Below, one piece after another: positions 24,963 through 37,580 of a DNA stretch of 64,000 nucleotides. The stretch is from Spisula solida (Eukaryota; Mollusca; Bivalvia; Venerida; Mactridae), in assembly GCA_947247005.1 (NCBI GenBank), contig OX365959.1:34430148-34494147 (forward strand). The letters run 5' to 3'. The translations under genes and the position numbers were made by a program. Numbering within the stretch: the first letter of the stretch is position 1; each line of letters opens with the position of its first letter. A model generated the notes under the pieces. The model was not told where the DNA came from. It did no database searches and was given only the letters and a program-made list of their open reading frames with translations.

Positions 24963-25665
24963 ACTGGCCTCAGCAATATGTATAGCCCGAACTATGGGTA
25001 CCTGAGACGGTCAAAAGCCAATGTGCTGTGACTACCTTCATCACCAACTGTAACAGACAACTAAAAGGGTTTCAATATTCCTATTAATCTGGAATTCTGA
25101 AAGAGCTATGATTTCTGAACAAAATAAAAGTTAATTGATGAAAATATCTCAAGAAATGTTAAAGTTACGGTAATTTAATCTGCTCTGAAGGATTTTATTC
25201 AATAAATACTTAAGTTAAATATGGAAACAATGTGGTTAAAGTCCTCTTGTTTGGTAAAAATGGTCAACTGTGTATGATTTTGAATTTCGCTCTGTTGACA
25301 GCCCTGCAACTAGTGACTCCATGATCGGGGGTTAAATCTACAATCGGCAGAGAGGACAATCTTCTTCACTCCTTGAACTGTACATCACTTTAGCAAATTA
25401 ACTTGGTCCCCGACCTTTATGCATGAATATATTACAAGCTTCTTGCATGGAATATATCTGTTTTGTGAGAAAGGTCACGCCTTGTCGGTGATTAAGATTA
25501 GTATGTATAATACATCTCTTACAAATTCGTAATACTCAATGCTTATAACAACTTAGATCGAAATTAAATTACAGACATGAGGTCAACTTGTTAATTATGC
25601 TAATGGAATGTTCCAAAACCCTTCTAATGTATAAGTTATATTTTTGTTATATTTGATGATAACAG

Positions 25666-25783
25666 GATCGGAAGATTTACAGTGTGATGATGCTGGTCAG
25701 TGTATGTGTAAACCTGGAGTAACCGGTCAACATTGTGATCGCTGTGAGGATAACTTCTACGAGTTTGGAATCTTAGGTTGTAG
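25666..25783 (+). CDS. LAMC1: Laminin gamma exon 5: LE module 3
   Basis: Acceptor 'tttgatgataacag' (weak pyrimidine tract), donor 'gtacgt'; phase 1 in, phase 2 out. It reads [20 protein letters not shown] and [13 protein letters not shown], a standard LE module. Confidence 0.95.
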
Positions 25784-25880
25784 GTACGTATTGGCCAAAT
25801 ATGCCTCAATAATGTTACAAGTTTCTTATTCAGAACTAGTGCCCGATGAATATATCTATTTATAAGTTAGTATGATTACA

Positions 25881-26125
25881 GGGGTCCTGTAATTACGGAA
25901 TAATCCAGATTAGCTGCATTAGACAGAATTGTTATATTCACAAAATAGTTATTTGATGAAGAAATTCAAAGAATTGACAAAGTTATGTTGATTTGAAGTA
26001 TCATTTATCAGAATTTTTACAATAAAACAATGTTTGAAACCTAGTAAGTTGTATGGGTGTATGCTTGTGGCACCCGAAACAGACTTACCACTAGTTTCAG
26101 GATTGTGCCTTGTGTCTCAGTAGGA
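25881..26125 (+). repeat. Dispersed 'ggggtcctgtaattacgg' repeat, copy 1
   Basis: 'aggggtcctgtaattacgga', 'agttatttgatgaagaaatt', 'ggcacccgaaacagactta' and 'caggattgtgcct' recur in order at 47116-47350. Parts recur at 33165-33290 and, more weakly, about 25075-25180. Confidence 0.7.
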
Positions 26126-26352
26126 CCCCTGAATTGATTGAAAATAAAATGTCCAACTGACTTTGATGATAGTTGTAAACATTGTGTTATATTTGTATGG
26201 TAAGAACAGTTTTAAAAAAAAGCGGAAAGACAAAGCTGCTTAAGCATACATAGCTGATACTGTTACATAATAAATAAATATAAATATTGCATGCGTATGG
26301 AAACACTACATTGATGCTATGTACATTGTTGTATGATTATATATCTCTACAG

Positions 26353-26460
26353 ACCATGTGGTTGTATCGCTGCTGGTAGTTTGGACAATGAACCAAGATG
26401 TGACTCTGACTCTGGTTCTTGTATGTGTAAGGAATTTGTAGAGGGACAGAATTGTGATAT
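26353..26460 (+). CDS. LAMC1: Laminin gamma exon 6: LE module 4, first part
   Basis: Acceptor 'tatatctctacag', donor 'gtaagt'; phase 2 in and out. It reads PCGCIAAGSLDNEPRCDSD and CMCKEFVEGQNCD. Cysteine spacing and the VEGxNC block match the LE module just before L4. Confidence 0.95.
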
Positions 26461-27627
26461 GTAAGTAGATTTAACTTAAGTTTGTTCTATAATTTCCTGA
26501 AAAACCTCCATAATAAGACCACATAGGGACCCTTTAAAATTGGTCTCCTTATTTGGTTGGTCTTTATATTGAGACTGAATACTGAGCAAAAATTCCCAAA
26601 ATAGTAAAAAGGACATTGTGGTCTTAATTTTGAAGTTATTTTATTATTAAAATGGTCTTTAAGTCCCTATGAATCATGGATTAATTTTATAAAAACTGGA
26701 TTAAAACACCCACACTTACATAATTACAGATGACTGATTATTTTAAAGCAATAAGAAAATGGTCAAGGTGGCAGGGAAATAGGGACTATGTGGGGATGAT
26801 AATTTAGGAATTGTCCTGGTCTTAAAAATCTACGAACTATATTCTGTTCCTACCTGGATGGTTTATCTTAGATTGTAAAGTACAATAACATAACCTGACC
26901 TAAATACTGAACAATGAATCCTGACCTAGATAATTGAACCATTTAATATACCCTGACCTAAATACTGGAACAATGAATCCTGACCTAGATAATTGAACCA
27001 TTTAATATACCCTGACAGAGGGAGTGAACTTTATTATCCACTTCACATGCTTATACAGTTTATGATGATGTGTTATCTTTATAGCTTGTAGAATATACAA
27101 ACAGTAATATTTCAGCCATAGATTGTTTATAGGCCATTAATGGTATTTATGTATACTAATATTCAGCTAATTGTGTGTGAGTGGTCACCTGAATTAAGCA
27201 ACCATATTAGCTGGCTGATGTATATTAAATAATCCTGAAGAAATCACCTTGTTTGATGTATTCCATGAATGGCTGCTTAATACTACCAGTCATGCTACCA
27301 CCATTTGAAAAATTTTGACGTTGAAAATGTTAAGAGCATTATTCCCTTTAAATATTAAAGGCCGTTGTAAGGCCCCTTCCCCAAGAAAACAATCTTTAAA
27401 ATCAGGCATTTTTCCTTAAAAATGAAGTTTTTCCAAATCAGTTCCCCTTGTTACCAAATTACCAATATTTCCCCCCTTATTAAAAGTCCTAGGCCTCTGG
27501 TTAGAAAAAACCTCATTTTCTTCAACATCACAGTTTTGAACAGAGGTTGTTGCTCGGTAGAGGTGAAATGTTTACAAAACGGTGTTGCTGTAGAGAGGTT
27601 GTACTGTATTCTGACTTTATATTACAG
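26461..27627 (+). other. Intron 6-7
   Basis: No exon recognised. Around 26500-26600 are 'ataagaccacatagggaccc' and 'ttggtctccttatttggttg' words resembling decayed pogo-like repeat ends. A tandem duplication lies at 26888-27017. Confidence 0.7.
26888..27017 (+). repeat. Tandem duplication, 2 x about 64 bp
   Basis: 'cctgacctaaatactg', 'caatgaatcctgacctagat' and 'aattgaaccatttaatatac' are repeated once with a 1-bp difference. Confidence 0.85.
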
Positions 27628-27764
27628 TTGTAAACCAGGATATTTTGGGCTGGATATTGACAATCCCTATGGTTGTATATCATGTTTCTGTTATGGTCAC
27701 ACCTCCATCTGTACAAACGCTACAGGATATTCACCTAGAAATATTCATACAGACTTTGAGACAG
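27628..27764 (+). CDS. LAMC1: Laminin gamma exon 7: end of LE 4 and entry to L4
   Basis: Acceptor 'ctttatattacag', donor 'gtaagt'; phase 2 in, phase 1 out. It reads CKPGYFGLDIDNPYGCISC, then CYGHTSICTNATGYS. The PxGC..CFC.GH...C block starts the LE module that is split by the inserted L4 globule. NAT is a potential glycosylation site. Confidence 0.95.
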
Positions 27765-27910
27765 GTAAGTCAAACATAGGGTGGCACTATTGTGTGACAT
27801 GTTTAGTCGATTGAATAAATTTAATATGTGGAAAGAAGGGATATAGAACAGGAACAACCTGGATAGGCTGGCAGAGAATAGGACGAGGTGGAGAAGTATT
27901 CTCTATGGCT

Positions 27911-28013
27911 TATGTTCCACCCCGAGCAACAGGTCTAAATAAGCTGTGTTCCACCATCGAACAGCAGGCCTAAATAAGCTATGTTCCACCGCCAAACAAC
28001 AGGCCTAAGTACC
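27911..28013 (+). repeat. Three tandem copies of a short unit
   Basis: 'gttccaccccgagcaacagg' with 'cctaaataagct' appears three times with small changes. Confidence 0.75.
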
Positions 28014-28671
28014 GTAAGTAAGTAAGTACAGTGTCAATATCCTAATGGCACAGCATCCACTTTGAGTGGGGCAGGACTTGGATTTGCTATGTGGCTGTGG
28101 TACCTGTGTTCTCATTGCTTAATGCTCGGCACAGAAAACGAAAACTGGCATCTTGTCTTTTAGTCTGTACCCTCAATACCCTTAATCATAAAAAATACAC
28201 CATCCATGGGAGGTAACTCTTGAAACAAGCTACAGAGTATTCAAATTGATTGCAACCATTATCATTCTTCGAAAGACATTGTACGAACTGAACTACCATA
28301 TTTAAAAGCTTTCTTCCTGTGGGCAGCAAACTTTTTAATCCTAGGTGTGTTTCTTAAAAACCTTTAGCGGAAAGTGTATAGTATTACTTTGTTAGACTTT
28401 ATCCTTGTAAACTTAGAAATTATTTAAAGGCCTGTTTTTTGGCACTGGTCCAAATAAACTTGGTCTAAGTTTTCTCAGCATGTGGTCGCTATTGATATTC
28501 AGTAGATAGGGCCTCTTGTTAACTACATTGACCTGTTACTGTGTTTTATGTCCCTAGATAAACACTGATAGTGATCGCCTGCTGATACCATGCTGTTTCT
28601 TCTATAAAGTTCTGGTCCAGAAATGTACAAGGATGAAAGCAGGCCATTAATCCATTATTGTATATTTATAG

Positions 28672-28797
28672 GGAAGCAGGGTTGGACTGGTATGGACCGT
28701 GCCAACAACTTGGTGGAGACACAATATAATGGTATCTTACAGAACCTCGGTATATCTGCACCAGAAAATAATGACATGGTATACTTCAATGCTCCAG
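28672..28797 (+). CDS. LAMC1: Laminin gamma exon 8: L4 domain, first part
   Basis: Acceptor 'gtatatttatag', donor 'gtaagt'; phase 1 in and out. It reads GWTGMDRANNLVETQYNG and DMVYFNAP, the poorly conserved N-terminal part of L4 ahead of the xYFxAPxxFLG motif that straddles exons 8 and 9. The least conserved exon of the set; supported by phase and position. Confidence 0.88.
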
Positions 28798-28814
28798 GTA
28801 AGTGTGAATGTTAA

Positions 28815-29123
28815 AGCCACGGCTTTAGTCCAGTAGTTAGTGCACTGCATTTGTAATCCGGGTTCAATTCTTGTTTACAGCAGAAAGATAATCACAAATA
28901 GGACAGGGATGGCAGCACTCAACAGGAAGAGCAGAGCACACAATGCATCAACAGTGTACAAATTGCTTGATCTAGAATTTTCCTCCGCATGTGGAGAAGT
29001 AGCTGATTCCTGGTGTTAAGTACTGGTTAGGATACAGTCCAGGAAAACTGGTTAGGCCAATCAGCTGCTGTATGTAACTGAACAAACTGTTGAGAAAAGG
29101 TGTTAAACCCAAATAAACAAACG
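28815..29123 (+). mobile_element. tRNA-derived SINE
   Basis: The head 'cggctttagtccagtagtta' and B box 'cgggttcaattc' are followed by 'gcatgtggagaagtagctga', 'caggaaaactggttagg' and 'aacccaaataaacaaac'. It matches 21236-21512. It starts only 17 bp after the exon 8 donor. Confidence 0.7.
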
Positions 29124-29367
29124 AGTACTCTTGTTTTTGGATAAAATTATCTAACTAGGAAAGAGTGGATACTGACCCACCCACTTGCACAGAGGTGCAC
29201 ATTTGAAATGAAAAAAAATCTATTATTGTATTATATGTATTGCGGTAACAATTAATTATTTCGTTCCGAGAGTAATGTATGGAATTGCTACTGTAGAGTA
29301 ATTTCTGATTAACTGTATGTTTGTTGTTTAAAAAATGACATTTACCGGTATTTAAATATTTTTTCAG

Positions 29368-29670
29368 CTCGTTACCTTGGCGACCAAAGGTTCAGTTACA
29401 ATCAATATTTGACATACAAACTTCGTATTGGAGAGGATGGGGCCACCCCTTCAATCATAGATATCGTCATTGAGGGAGCTGGTCAGAGAATTTCAGCTCC
29501 TTATTACTCGCAGGGTAACCCTAGCCCCGGTATAGAAGATGGCGAGTATAAGTTCCGCTTGAATGAACATCCAGATTATCGTTGGTACCCACAACTGAAG
29601 GCTGAACCATTTATCACCATCCTGGCCAATATAACTGCCATAAGAATACGAGCAACATACAGTAATGAAG
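29368..29670 (+). CDS. LAMC1: Laminin gamma exon 9: L4 domain core
   Basis: Acceptor 'aatattttttcag', donor 'gtacgc'; phase 1 in and out. It reads ARYLGDQRFSYNQYLTYKLR, IVIEGAGQRISAP, YKFRLNEHPDYRW and ANITAIRIRATYS. IEGAG, Y.FRL.E and the NIT..IRAT.S end are L4 (laminin IV type A) signatures. NIT is a potential glycosylation site. Confidence 0.96.
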
Positions 29671-30092
29671 GTACGCTCATTTCTTTCTTTGAGGATCCAA
29701 ACAAATCACAATACAATCTTTATTTTGAGTCAGATATATGTACAAAGAAACATTGCAACTGTCCAACAGTAATCATGATTTTCAATGCTATGTAAATTCA
29801 GCCTGCATCTTAGTAGTAACTTTTAATAAATATAATTTTGTGCATCGTCAGCATAGTTTTACCAATGCCATTTTGGTTAGTGACAGTTGTGGACAAAGGC
29901 TGTTAGGTCAGGTCAATTCCGGATTGAAAAACAGCAGACTGATTAAAATATTCCAGTTTTGTCCGTTGGACTGTCGAATTTCGGAATGTCTGTTGATAGG
30001 TAATTGAATGCTCTTCAAGTGAATTTTTAAAAACATTTCTAAGTTTTTATAGTATGATTTGTTCCTATAATTTCATGGTGTCTATGTTTCAG

Positions 30093-30320
30093 GTGTTGGA
30101 TTTATTGATGATATAAGACTAGACACGGCAAGGCGTGGATTTGGTGGCGAGGACGATGCTTCATGGGTCGAAACATGTACCTGCCCGGATGGATATGTCG
30201 GACAATTCTGTGAGTCGTGCGCACCTGGATACAAACGTGATCCACCAAACAGCGGATCATTCGCTTCTTGTGTACCCTGTCAGTGTAATGGTCACTCTGA
30301 TCAGTGTGACCAGGATTCAG
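30093..30320 (+). CDS. LAMC1: Laminin gamma exon 10: end of L4, LE 5, start of LE 6
   Basis: Acceptor 'gtctatgtttcag', donor 'gtagga'; phase 1 in and out. It reads GVGFIDDIRLDTA, SWVETCTCPDGYVGQFC, CAPGYKRDP and CVPCQCNGHSDQCD. The WVE.C.CP.GY.GQFCE.C..GY block is the resumption of the split LE module after L4. The long antisense open frame over this exon is a shadow. Confidence 0.96.
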
Positions 30321-31020
30321 GTAGGATACAAACTTTAAGTTTCTCATGATGTTCTTTTGTGAATGATATAAGCATTGAGTTTGTGTCTCGTTTGGATTTG
30401 TACATAACCTGAAGTCCATTAACCTAGCAAAGTGCTTCCTAGTGCTTTCCATGGGAGTTAAAACAAGCCCATTATATTTAATTGAATGGGAGGTAACTGA
30501 ATAAAGGTGTTGGGTAGCGCTTTGCTTAGGCAACAGACAGCTGTATCTTGTTGATATAATAAGCAATACTACAGTACAGGTAACAGTTGTAAATTAATCA
30601 TGTCATTAAAGGGACTATTGACTGACTTTGTTTCCATTATACATTTAGGTCAATAAATGTCTATTTTTAACATCAGAAACGAAAATTCCGATATTTTACG
30701 AGTATTTACGATGTTTATGTCGACTAATCGTATACGCGTAGTGCACATTTTCCGATACCGCTGATATCAGAAATTTCCGGAAGCGCGTTCGTATATCTTC
30801 GTAAAATCTGACTGTGACGTCACAATCGGTACTCGCAGTTTAATCTGTCGCTCAAACAGAATGTTTCTTTTGATTTCAACAGAACCTGTTCTATAAATAC
30901 GTATCTAAACTCCCTGATTTCAATCACTATAATTTTGTGCAAATCGGGAAAATTTAACTACCTGTCTTGAGAGAAGCATCTTTTATTGTAAAAAATAAAT
31001 TGATTTTATGGGTTAATACA

Positions 31021-31232
31021 TATCGCTGGCTTAGAATTTGAAGGTTGTAAGTACAAAATCAATATTTTGAGAAAACAAGAAAAAACCTGTGTCTGAGACC
31101 AGTTCCGATATTCATAAAAATAGGCTCATAAGAAGCGCCTCGTGGTGCAGATTTTAAATATGCATGAGTCTTATATGATCGTAAATGGTACTTACTATCT
31201 TCTATTGCTAAGCCCTAGCTAAGCCAGCGATA
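31021..31232. mobile_element. MITE, 'tatcgctggcttag' family, copy 2
   Basis: The ends TATCGCTGGCTTAG and CTAAGCCAGCGATA are perfect complements. The interior shares 'gaaaacaagaaaaaacctgt' and 'aagaagcgcct' with 20288-20549, and the whole differs by indels. Confidence 0.85.
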
Positions 31233-33164
31233 TATTAGAAATATACACTGTGTAAAGAAATATTCCATAAACTAGCCTTTCATTGTTTGCACCCGGTCAG
31301 TATGTCATATATAATTAGTGTGCTAATTAATAATCAAATTCAAATGTGCATAACTTTTTAAAATAATAGTATAGTAGACCAGTCTCCTGATTTTCTACCT
31401 CGGGTTTTTATTGGTGTTTATCAAAGAATACGCAAGAACATTTGGTGTTATCCATGTGCTCTATCGCTTAGCAGTGACATAGTTTTACATTTTGTTGATT
31501 GCTAGCAACAGAGTGACAAGCTTGTATTTAACTGCAACTTCGGTAATATGTGTAATATGTGTACACGGTTTGCCATTGGCAGTTAACAAATAAACTAATT
31601 ACCAATGTAGAATCACGCGTTATCAATAAAAACACATAATTATCGCTTTCTAACATAACGTTATAAATGTCGGGTCAGGTACAATAATTTGAGCTACACA
31701 TATTTTATATGCACCATTATACCAGAACTAAATATGTAAGTCCTAGATTATAAGTCAGTTAAAATTCCAATGTGTTATATTCTTTGATGATAGCGCTTAG
31801 GTTGGTATCCCGCGGTAATCAGTCGGGGTTCTATGATCTATAACTGGTCGCGGTGTCTTGCTGATTAGTTTACTGTCAATTAACAATGTGTCACCAGTTA
31901 CTTTGATTGCAGTTTTCGCAAGGTCAGATAGTGTTGCTATATACGATTTGTAGTAATGTATACATAATATTATATATGTCTGACAGTACTCTGGCCTGTA
32001 GCACAGATATACACTCTAATGTCTAATGTATTTCCGTACCTATAGATACTTTCAAATTAACTTACATCTATCCGTCATGATTTTCAATTGTCTTAGACCT
32101 TACATATAATTTTAAATCTATATTTTTATAATTATGCTTTAGAGATTGAATGCAATAGAGTACAGCAATGATATCAACTAAAGAGCGCTTTAACTATTAC
32201 ATAGACCAAACCAACATAATTATGTTCAACATTATAAAACCAGCTTTTATGGAAAAATCCACACATTCTCGTTAATTGGGTTTTATGTGTTCTTATTTTA
32301 TAACAAACAATAACATACTTTCACGTGTCTAGGGCTTTAAATGACATATTTTAAAAGAGTCAAATTAAAGACGAAGCTTTTTGTTTCTCAACATGTGATT
32401 GTCAATTTTTTTGGAAAATATAAATGATATTGCTTCAAACTCAGACTATATTTGAGAAAATATACATAATTATGTATCTCTTACTTCCGAGGACCTCAGG
32501 GTTTAATAAATTTATTTAGTGTATAAATTACTTTCATGGCATTGCTACCAACCAATTTAAGTTGAAATTCTCTAGTTTCTAAACGTGCCAATGTATTAAG
32601 AATTTCTTCATTATTAATATTGCACAATTTCCATTGATTTTAGTTTGTGTCCTACAAAAACCAATAAACCGTAGCCGAAATGCTGCAATATGATTGGCTA
32701 ACGCCACATGTCAATCAAAATCGACAGGAAGGTCAATTACCAGTTCGTGTAGCCAATGCGGTCAGCGATATTTACAGTGTGAATGTCTGGCAGATTTCTT
32801 CGTCGCCGTTATTATGATTTCCCTTATTAATAATAGGTTTGAATTGATACGGCAAAATATTTTCATTGCCATCATAATCTATATCCGAAGAATTTATCGT
32901 TTCATTAGCTCAGGGACTGTATATTATCTTCCCAGATCAGCTGAGTCGGAGATCTTCGCTGTCCGACATCTTGTTAATAGCACGATTGTGATGTCACACG
33001 CTTCGTTTCTAACATCTTACTTTTCCGGAGATATTTCCGTAAGTTTCCGTACAGGTATAATAATGGACGTGAATAGAACTATTACACAAAAGTTCAAGTT
33101 ATGGCTTAAAACCCAATTCTTCTCAAGTTGTTTACTCTCTTTTTCCTAATGCTCATTTAATTCA

Positions 33165-33290
33165 GCCATAAGGTCCTTCAAAATTTAATAAGCTGAATTT
33201 TAACAATAGAACGCTTGTTTGAAACAGGGGATGTGTGCTTATGGCACCTGAAACAGACTTATCTTATTTCCAGGATTGAGCATTAGGCAC
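33165..33290 (+). repeat. Partial dispersed repeat (25881 family)
   Basis: 'ataagctgaattttaacaat', 'gtgtgcttatggcacctgaa' and 'cagacttatcttatttccag' match the 3' half of the copies at 25881 and 47116. Confidence 0.6.
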
Positions 33291-33354
33291 AAGTATATAA
33301 CTTTGCATACCAAATATTCCATGTCTTCATATTTCTATGTGTTTGTTTATACAG

Positions 33355-33540
33355 GACGATGTATCTGTAATGATAATACTGTTGGAACATTCTGTGAACG
33401 TTGTGCTGTCGGTTACTACGGTGATGCTAGAGACGGAACTGCTGACGATTGTAAAGCTTGCCCGTGTCCTGATCAGGGTCCCTGTGTACAACTACATGGT
33501 GGAGAAATTGTGTGTACAGCATGTGATATAGGCTACGGAG
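33355..33540 (+). CDS. LAMC1: Laminin gamma exon 11: LE 6 and start of LE 7
   Basis: Acceptor 'gtttgtttatacag', donor 'gtaggt'; phase 1 in and out. It reads CICNDNTVGTFCERC, GYYGDARDGTADDC, CPCPDQGPC and VCTACDIGYGG. GYYGDA..GT..DC..CPCP matches the gamma chain LE run after L4. Confidence 0.96.
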
Positions 33541-34489
33541 GTAGGTACATGTGTTAATCACTAGACCTTGAGCTGACAATTGACCCTGCTCCCCCCCCAG
33601 GGGGAATTTTCAACACTATGATTTTCTTAAACCTTATGGTAGGTGGCATTCACAGACAAAAGTTTGCAAGTTTCTGTTGGGGCTTTAACGAGTTACGGAG
33701 ATTTCAAATACGTGACTATGCGATTTTCTACAGGAATCACTAATTTTGCTTATATGATATTATAAACATACCAATTGTTCAATAAATCATGTGAATAAGA
33801 CATTTATGTATGTTAAATGTATCTAAAATTGAAACTATCAGTTGTACAAATTATTATAGGCAAAAAATATGATATAACATACGTAATTTACGTTACTTTG
33901 CATGAAATTACTAGAATATTAAAAAAACAGTCAACGTATATGACGTTTTTAAGTTAAGAAATGATGATACTGATTAGTATGCAGCTCAATAATGTATAAA
34001 GCTATAGTACAACTACACAAATAGTTAATTGAAATGAAATGCCATGTAAATTACGTTACCGTTAAAAAATATGGGTTTTTTTCAACAACATTTCAGTTAA
34101 AATTTCGGTAAAACACATAAAGTGGGGTGACAATTGGTGATTTTTTGGGGGTAGCGAGGTGACAGCTAAAGTAGAACAAGCAATGTTATATACCAAAATG
34201 TTCGCCTATGTAAGTACTTTATGGAACTGCCGGCATAAATTGTCAATACGTGGTGTGGACCCGGAAATTCAAGATGGCGTCCAAGATGGCCGCCATAATT
34301 TACAAATACACTTAAAATTCTATTTTCTCATGCATTTTTATTTATTTATGTATATAGTCACAAATATTTGCTTAGATATTATTCATTTGATAATGTGCAT
34401 CATATGGACAAACAAGACTGACCACTTTGAAGTCAAGGTCAAGGTCATTTCAAGGTCAAGTTACGAAACATATTCCCCATGAGATATGC
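33541..34489 (+). other. Intron 11-12, 5' part
   Basis: AT-rich intron. Around 34262-34290 'aattcaagatggcgtccaag' and 'atggccgccat' look like a short repeat remnant, and 34420-34460 has 'aaggtcaaggtcatttcaag'. No exon recognised. Confidence 0.7.
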
Positions 34490-36080
34490 AACACTGCAAA
34501 GTACAGGCATCCCAAGATCATATGGGGTACATAACACTTGTCAATACAACCACCCAATGTCACATTCGGTACTCACTATCTCAGAGTACAGCCATACAAT
34601 GCCGTATGGGGTAGTCACTACCACTTCTTATTGCCATACTAGGCCATAAGGGGTACCAAACCATTTGTTATGCTTACCACTACCAATTACACCATTATCA
34701 GGCATGCCTGGGTACTCATCACCATCATATATTAGGCATGAATGGGGTGTAACCAACACCGAGTACACCCATATCATGCCCTTAGGCGGGGTTCTTAAAA
34801 CACTTAATAGTCAACCCAGGCCTTATGGGGGACTAATAACACTGTCTATACATACATTACATAACCAATTGAGTACTTACAATTGCCCAATACAACCATT
34901 CCTATTGAATTCTTAATGGCGCCAGCTATATCTGAGGCCCTATGGGATACTTAAAACCAAGTGGACAGCCAACCAAGAACATATTGGGTACTCACCACCC
35001 TTAATTATAGCCATAGTATGCCATAATAGATACTCACAACAACTGAGTAAAGTCATATACAGGTAAGTTTCTATATGGTACTCACTATTACTGAGCACAG
35101 CTGTACAAGGCCATATGGCTTACTCTCTAGTACAAAACTACAGTCATATAAGGCCCAAAAGGGCACTCATCCCAAATAATTACTGATTTCATACCCCATA
35201 TGGATGCTCATAACCAAATGACTTACAGTCTCACCAAGTTGTACAGGGTACAAAGGAGTCACAACAACATAGTACTGACATCCAAGGCCCAATCACCACC
35301 AATTACAGTTTATATTTTGCACTAAGTGGTCCACATAACCATTGAGTACGGTCACACCTGACTGTGTATCAACTATACTATGTCTTAAGGGGTTATCGGA
35401 CCAACTGAATACTGCCATAGCAGGTGCAATATAGCCATCATTGGCTCTATTGGGTAAATCTCCACCACCAACCAGTCTTCTTAGGCCATATGCCCTACTC
35501 ACAACTACTGTGTACGGCCATACTATGCCTGAGAGATACTCATAGTCACTGAGGAAAGCCATTCAATGCCCTATTTGGTACTTAACACTGCCTAGTACAG
35601 CCGTCCCATGCTAGCTTATGAACTCACCTCCACAAGTTCAACCATCCCAGGTACCGATTGGGTACCCACCTATACAGAGAACAGCCATCACAGGTCCTAT
35701 TGACTATCCTATACCACTGAGAACAACCAGCTCAGGCCCCATTTGGTACCAACCTCCTCTGAGTACAGTAATCTCAGGCCCTGTTGGGTACCCACCACCT
35801 CTGAGTACAGACATCCCGAGCTGTATTGGATGCCCATCACCAGAAAGAACAGCCATCCCAGGTTCCATTTGGTACCCACAACCTCAGAGTACAGTCATCT
35901 CAGGCCCTATTGGGTACCCACCACCTCTGAGTACAGACATCCCGAGCTGTATTGGATGCCCATCACCAGAAAGAACAGCCATCCCAGGTTCCATTTGGTA
36001 CCCACAACCTCAGAGTACAGTCATCTCAGGCCCTATTGGGTACCCACCAAAGCCATTTTGGGTACTCAACATCACAGATT
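34490..36080 (+). repeat. Degenerate part of the 42-bp satellite
   Basis: Diverged units built on 'gccatatggggtactcacca' are spread through this region. Between 35788 and 36050 the array becomes regular, with a 126-bp (3 x 42) higher-order period ('gtacccaccacctctgagta' at 35788 and, 126 bp on, at 35914). It leads into the homogeneous array at 36081. Confidence 0.75.
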
Positions 36081-37580
36081 AAGCAATCCCAGGCCTCATT
36101 GGGAACCCACCAACATAGATTTCAGCCCTTCTAGACCATATTTGGAACACACCAACACAGATTTTAGACCTCCCAGGCCATATTGGGAACCCGCCTACAC
36201 AGATTGCAGCCATACTTTGCCATATTGGAACCCATCAACACAGATTTCAGCCATCCTATGCCATACTGGGAACCCACCAACACATATTTCAGCCATCCTA
36301 TGCCATATTGGGAACCCACCAACACAGATTTCAGCCATCCTAGGCCATATTGGGAACCCACCAACACAGATTTCAGCCATCCTATGCCATATTGGGAACC
36401 CACCAACACAGATTTCAGCCATCCTATGCCATACTGGGAACCCACCAACACAGATTTCAGCCATCCTATGCCATATTGGGAACCCACCAACACAGATTTC
36501 AGCCGTCCTATGCCATATTGGGAACCCACCAACACAGATTTCAGCCGTCCTATGCCATACTGGGAACCCACCAACACAGATTTCAGCCATCCTATGCCAT
36601 ATTGGGAACCCACCAATACAAATTTCAGCCATCCTATGCCATATTGGGAACCCACCAACACAGATTTCAGCCATCCTATGCCATACTGGGAACCCACCAA
36701 CACAGATTTCAGCCATCCTATGCCATATTGGGAACCCACCAACACAGATTTCAGCCGTCCTAGGCCATATTGGGAACCCACCAATACAAATTTCAGCCAT
36801 CCTATGCCATATTGGGAACCCACCAACACAGATGTCAGCCATCCTATGCCATATTTGGAACACACCAACACATATTTCAGACCTCCTAGGCCATATTGGG
36901 AACCCACCAACACAGATTTCAGCCATCCTATGCCATATTGGGAACCCACCAACACAGATTTCAGCCATCCTAGGCCATATTGGGAACCCACCAACACAGA
37001 TTTCAGCCGTCCTAGGCCATATTGGGAACCCACCAATACAAATTTCAGCCATCCTATGCCATATTGGGAACCCACCAACACAGATTTCAGCCGTCCTAGG
37101 CCATATTGGGAACCCACCAATACAAATTTCAGCCATCCTAGGCCATATTGGGAACACACCAACACAGATTTCAGCCATCCTATGCCATATTGGGAACCCA
37201 CCAACACAGATTTCAGCCATCCTATGCCATATTGGGAACTCACCAATACAGATTTCAGCCATCCTAGGCCATATTGGGAACCCACCAACACAGATTTCAG
37301 CCGTCCTAGGCCATATTGGGAACCCACCAATACAAATTTCAGCCATCCTATGCCATATTGGGAACCCACCAACACAGATTTCAGCCGTCCTAGGCCATAT
37401 TGGGAACCCACCAATACAAATTTCAGCCATCCTAGGCCATATTGGGAACACACCAACACAGATTTCAGCCATCCTATGCCATATTGGGAACCCACCAACA
37501 CAGATTTCAGCCATCCTATGCCATATTGGGAACTCACCAATACAGATTTCAGCCATCCTAGGCCATATTGTGTAACTTCC
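36081..37580 (+). repeat. 42-bp satellite, homogeneous part, about 36 copies
   Basis: The unit is 'cacagatttcagccatccta' followed by 'tgccatattgggaacccacc' and 'aa'. Variants (cct-atg/cct-agg, gtcc/atcc, 'aatacaaat') alternate. A 294-bp block (7 units) is duplicated: 'aactcaccaatacag' at 37237 and again at 37531. With period 42 (14 codons) and no stops the array is open in several frames on both strands over 1.4 kb; these are not treated as genes. Confidence 0.95.

Larger units (their letters stand above)
30321..33354 (+). other. Intron 10-11 (3 kb)
   Basis: No exon recognised. It contains a MITE at 31021-31232 and a partial repeat near 33165-33290. The open frame at 32694-33149 shows no family motif and I do not call it. 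The rest is AT-rich and unassigned. Confidence 0.75.

Noticed and set aside
30102..30566. 154-codon minus-strand frame
   Set aside because: Mostly the shadow of laminin exon 10 on the other strand.
32694..33149. 151-codon plus-strand frame
   Set aside because: Begins with a few cysteines but lacks the LE spacing, has no splice sites fitting the laminin phases, and is not needed for continuity between exons 10 and 11.
35743..37575. Open frames of up to 610 codons on the plus strand, and 493 and 453 codons on the minus strand
   Set aside because: All lie over the 42-bp satellite. Period 42 is a multiple of 3 and the unit lacks stops in several frames, so long frames arise on both strands by construction.
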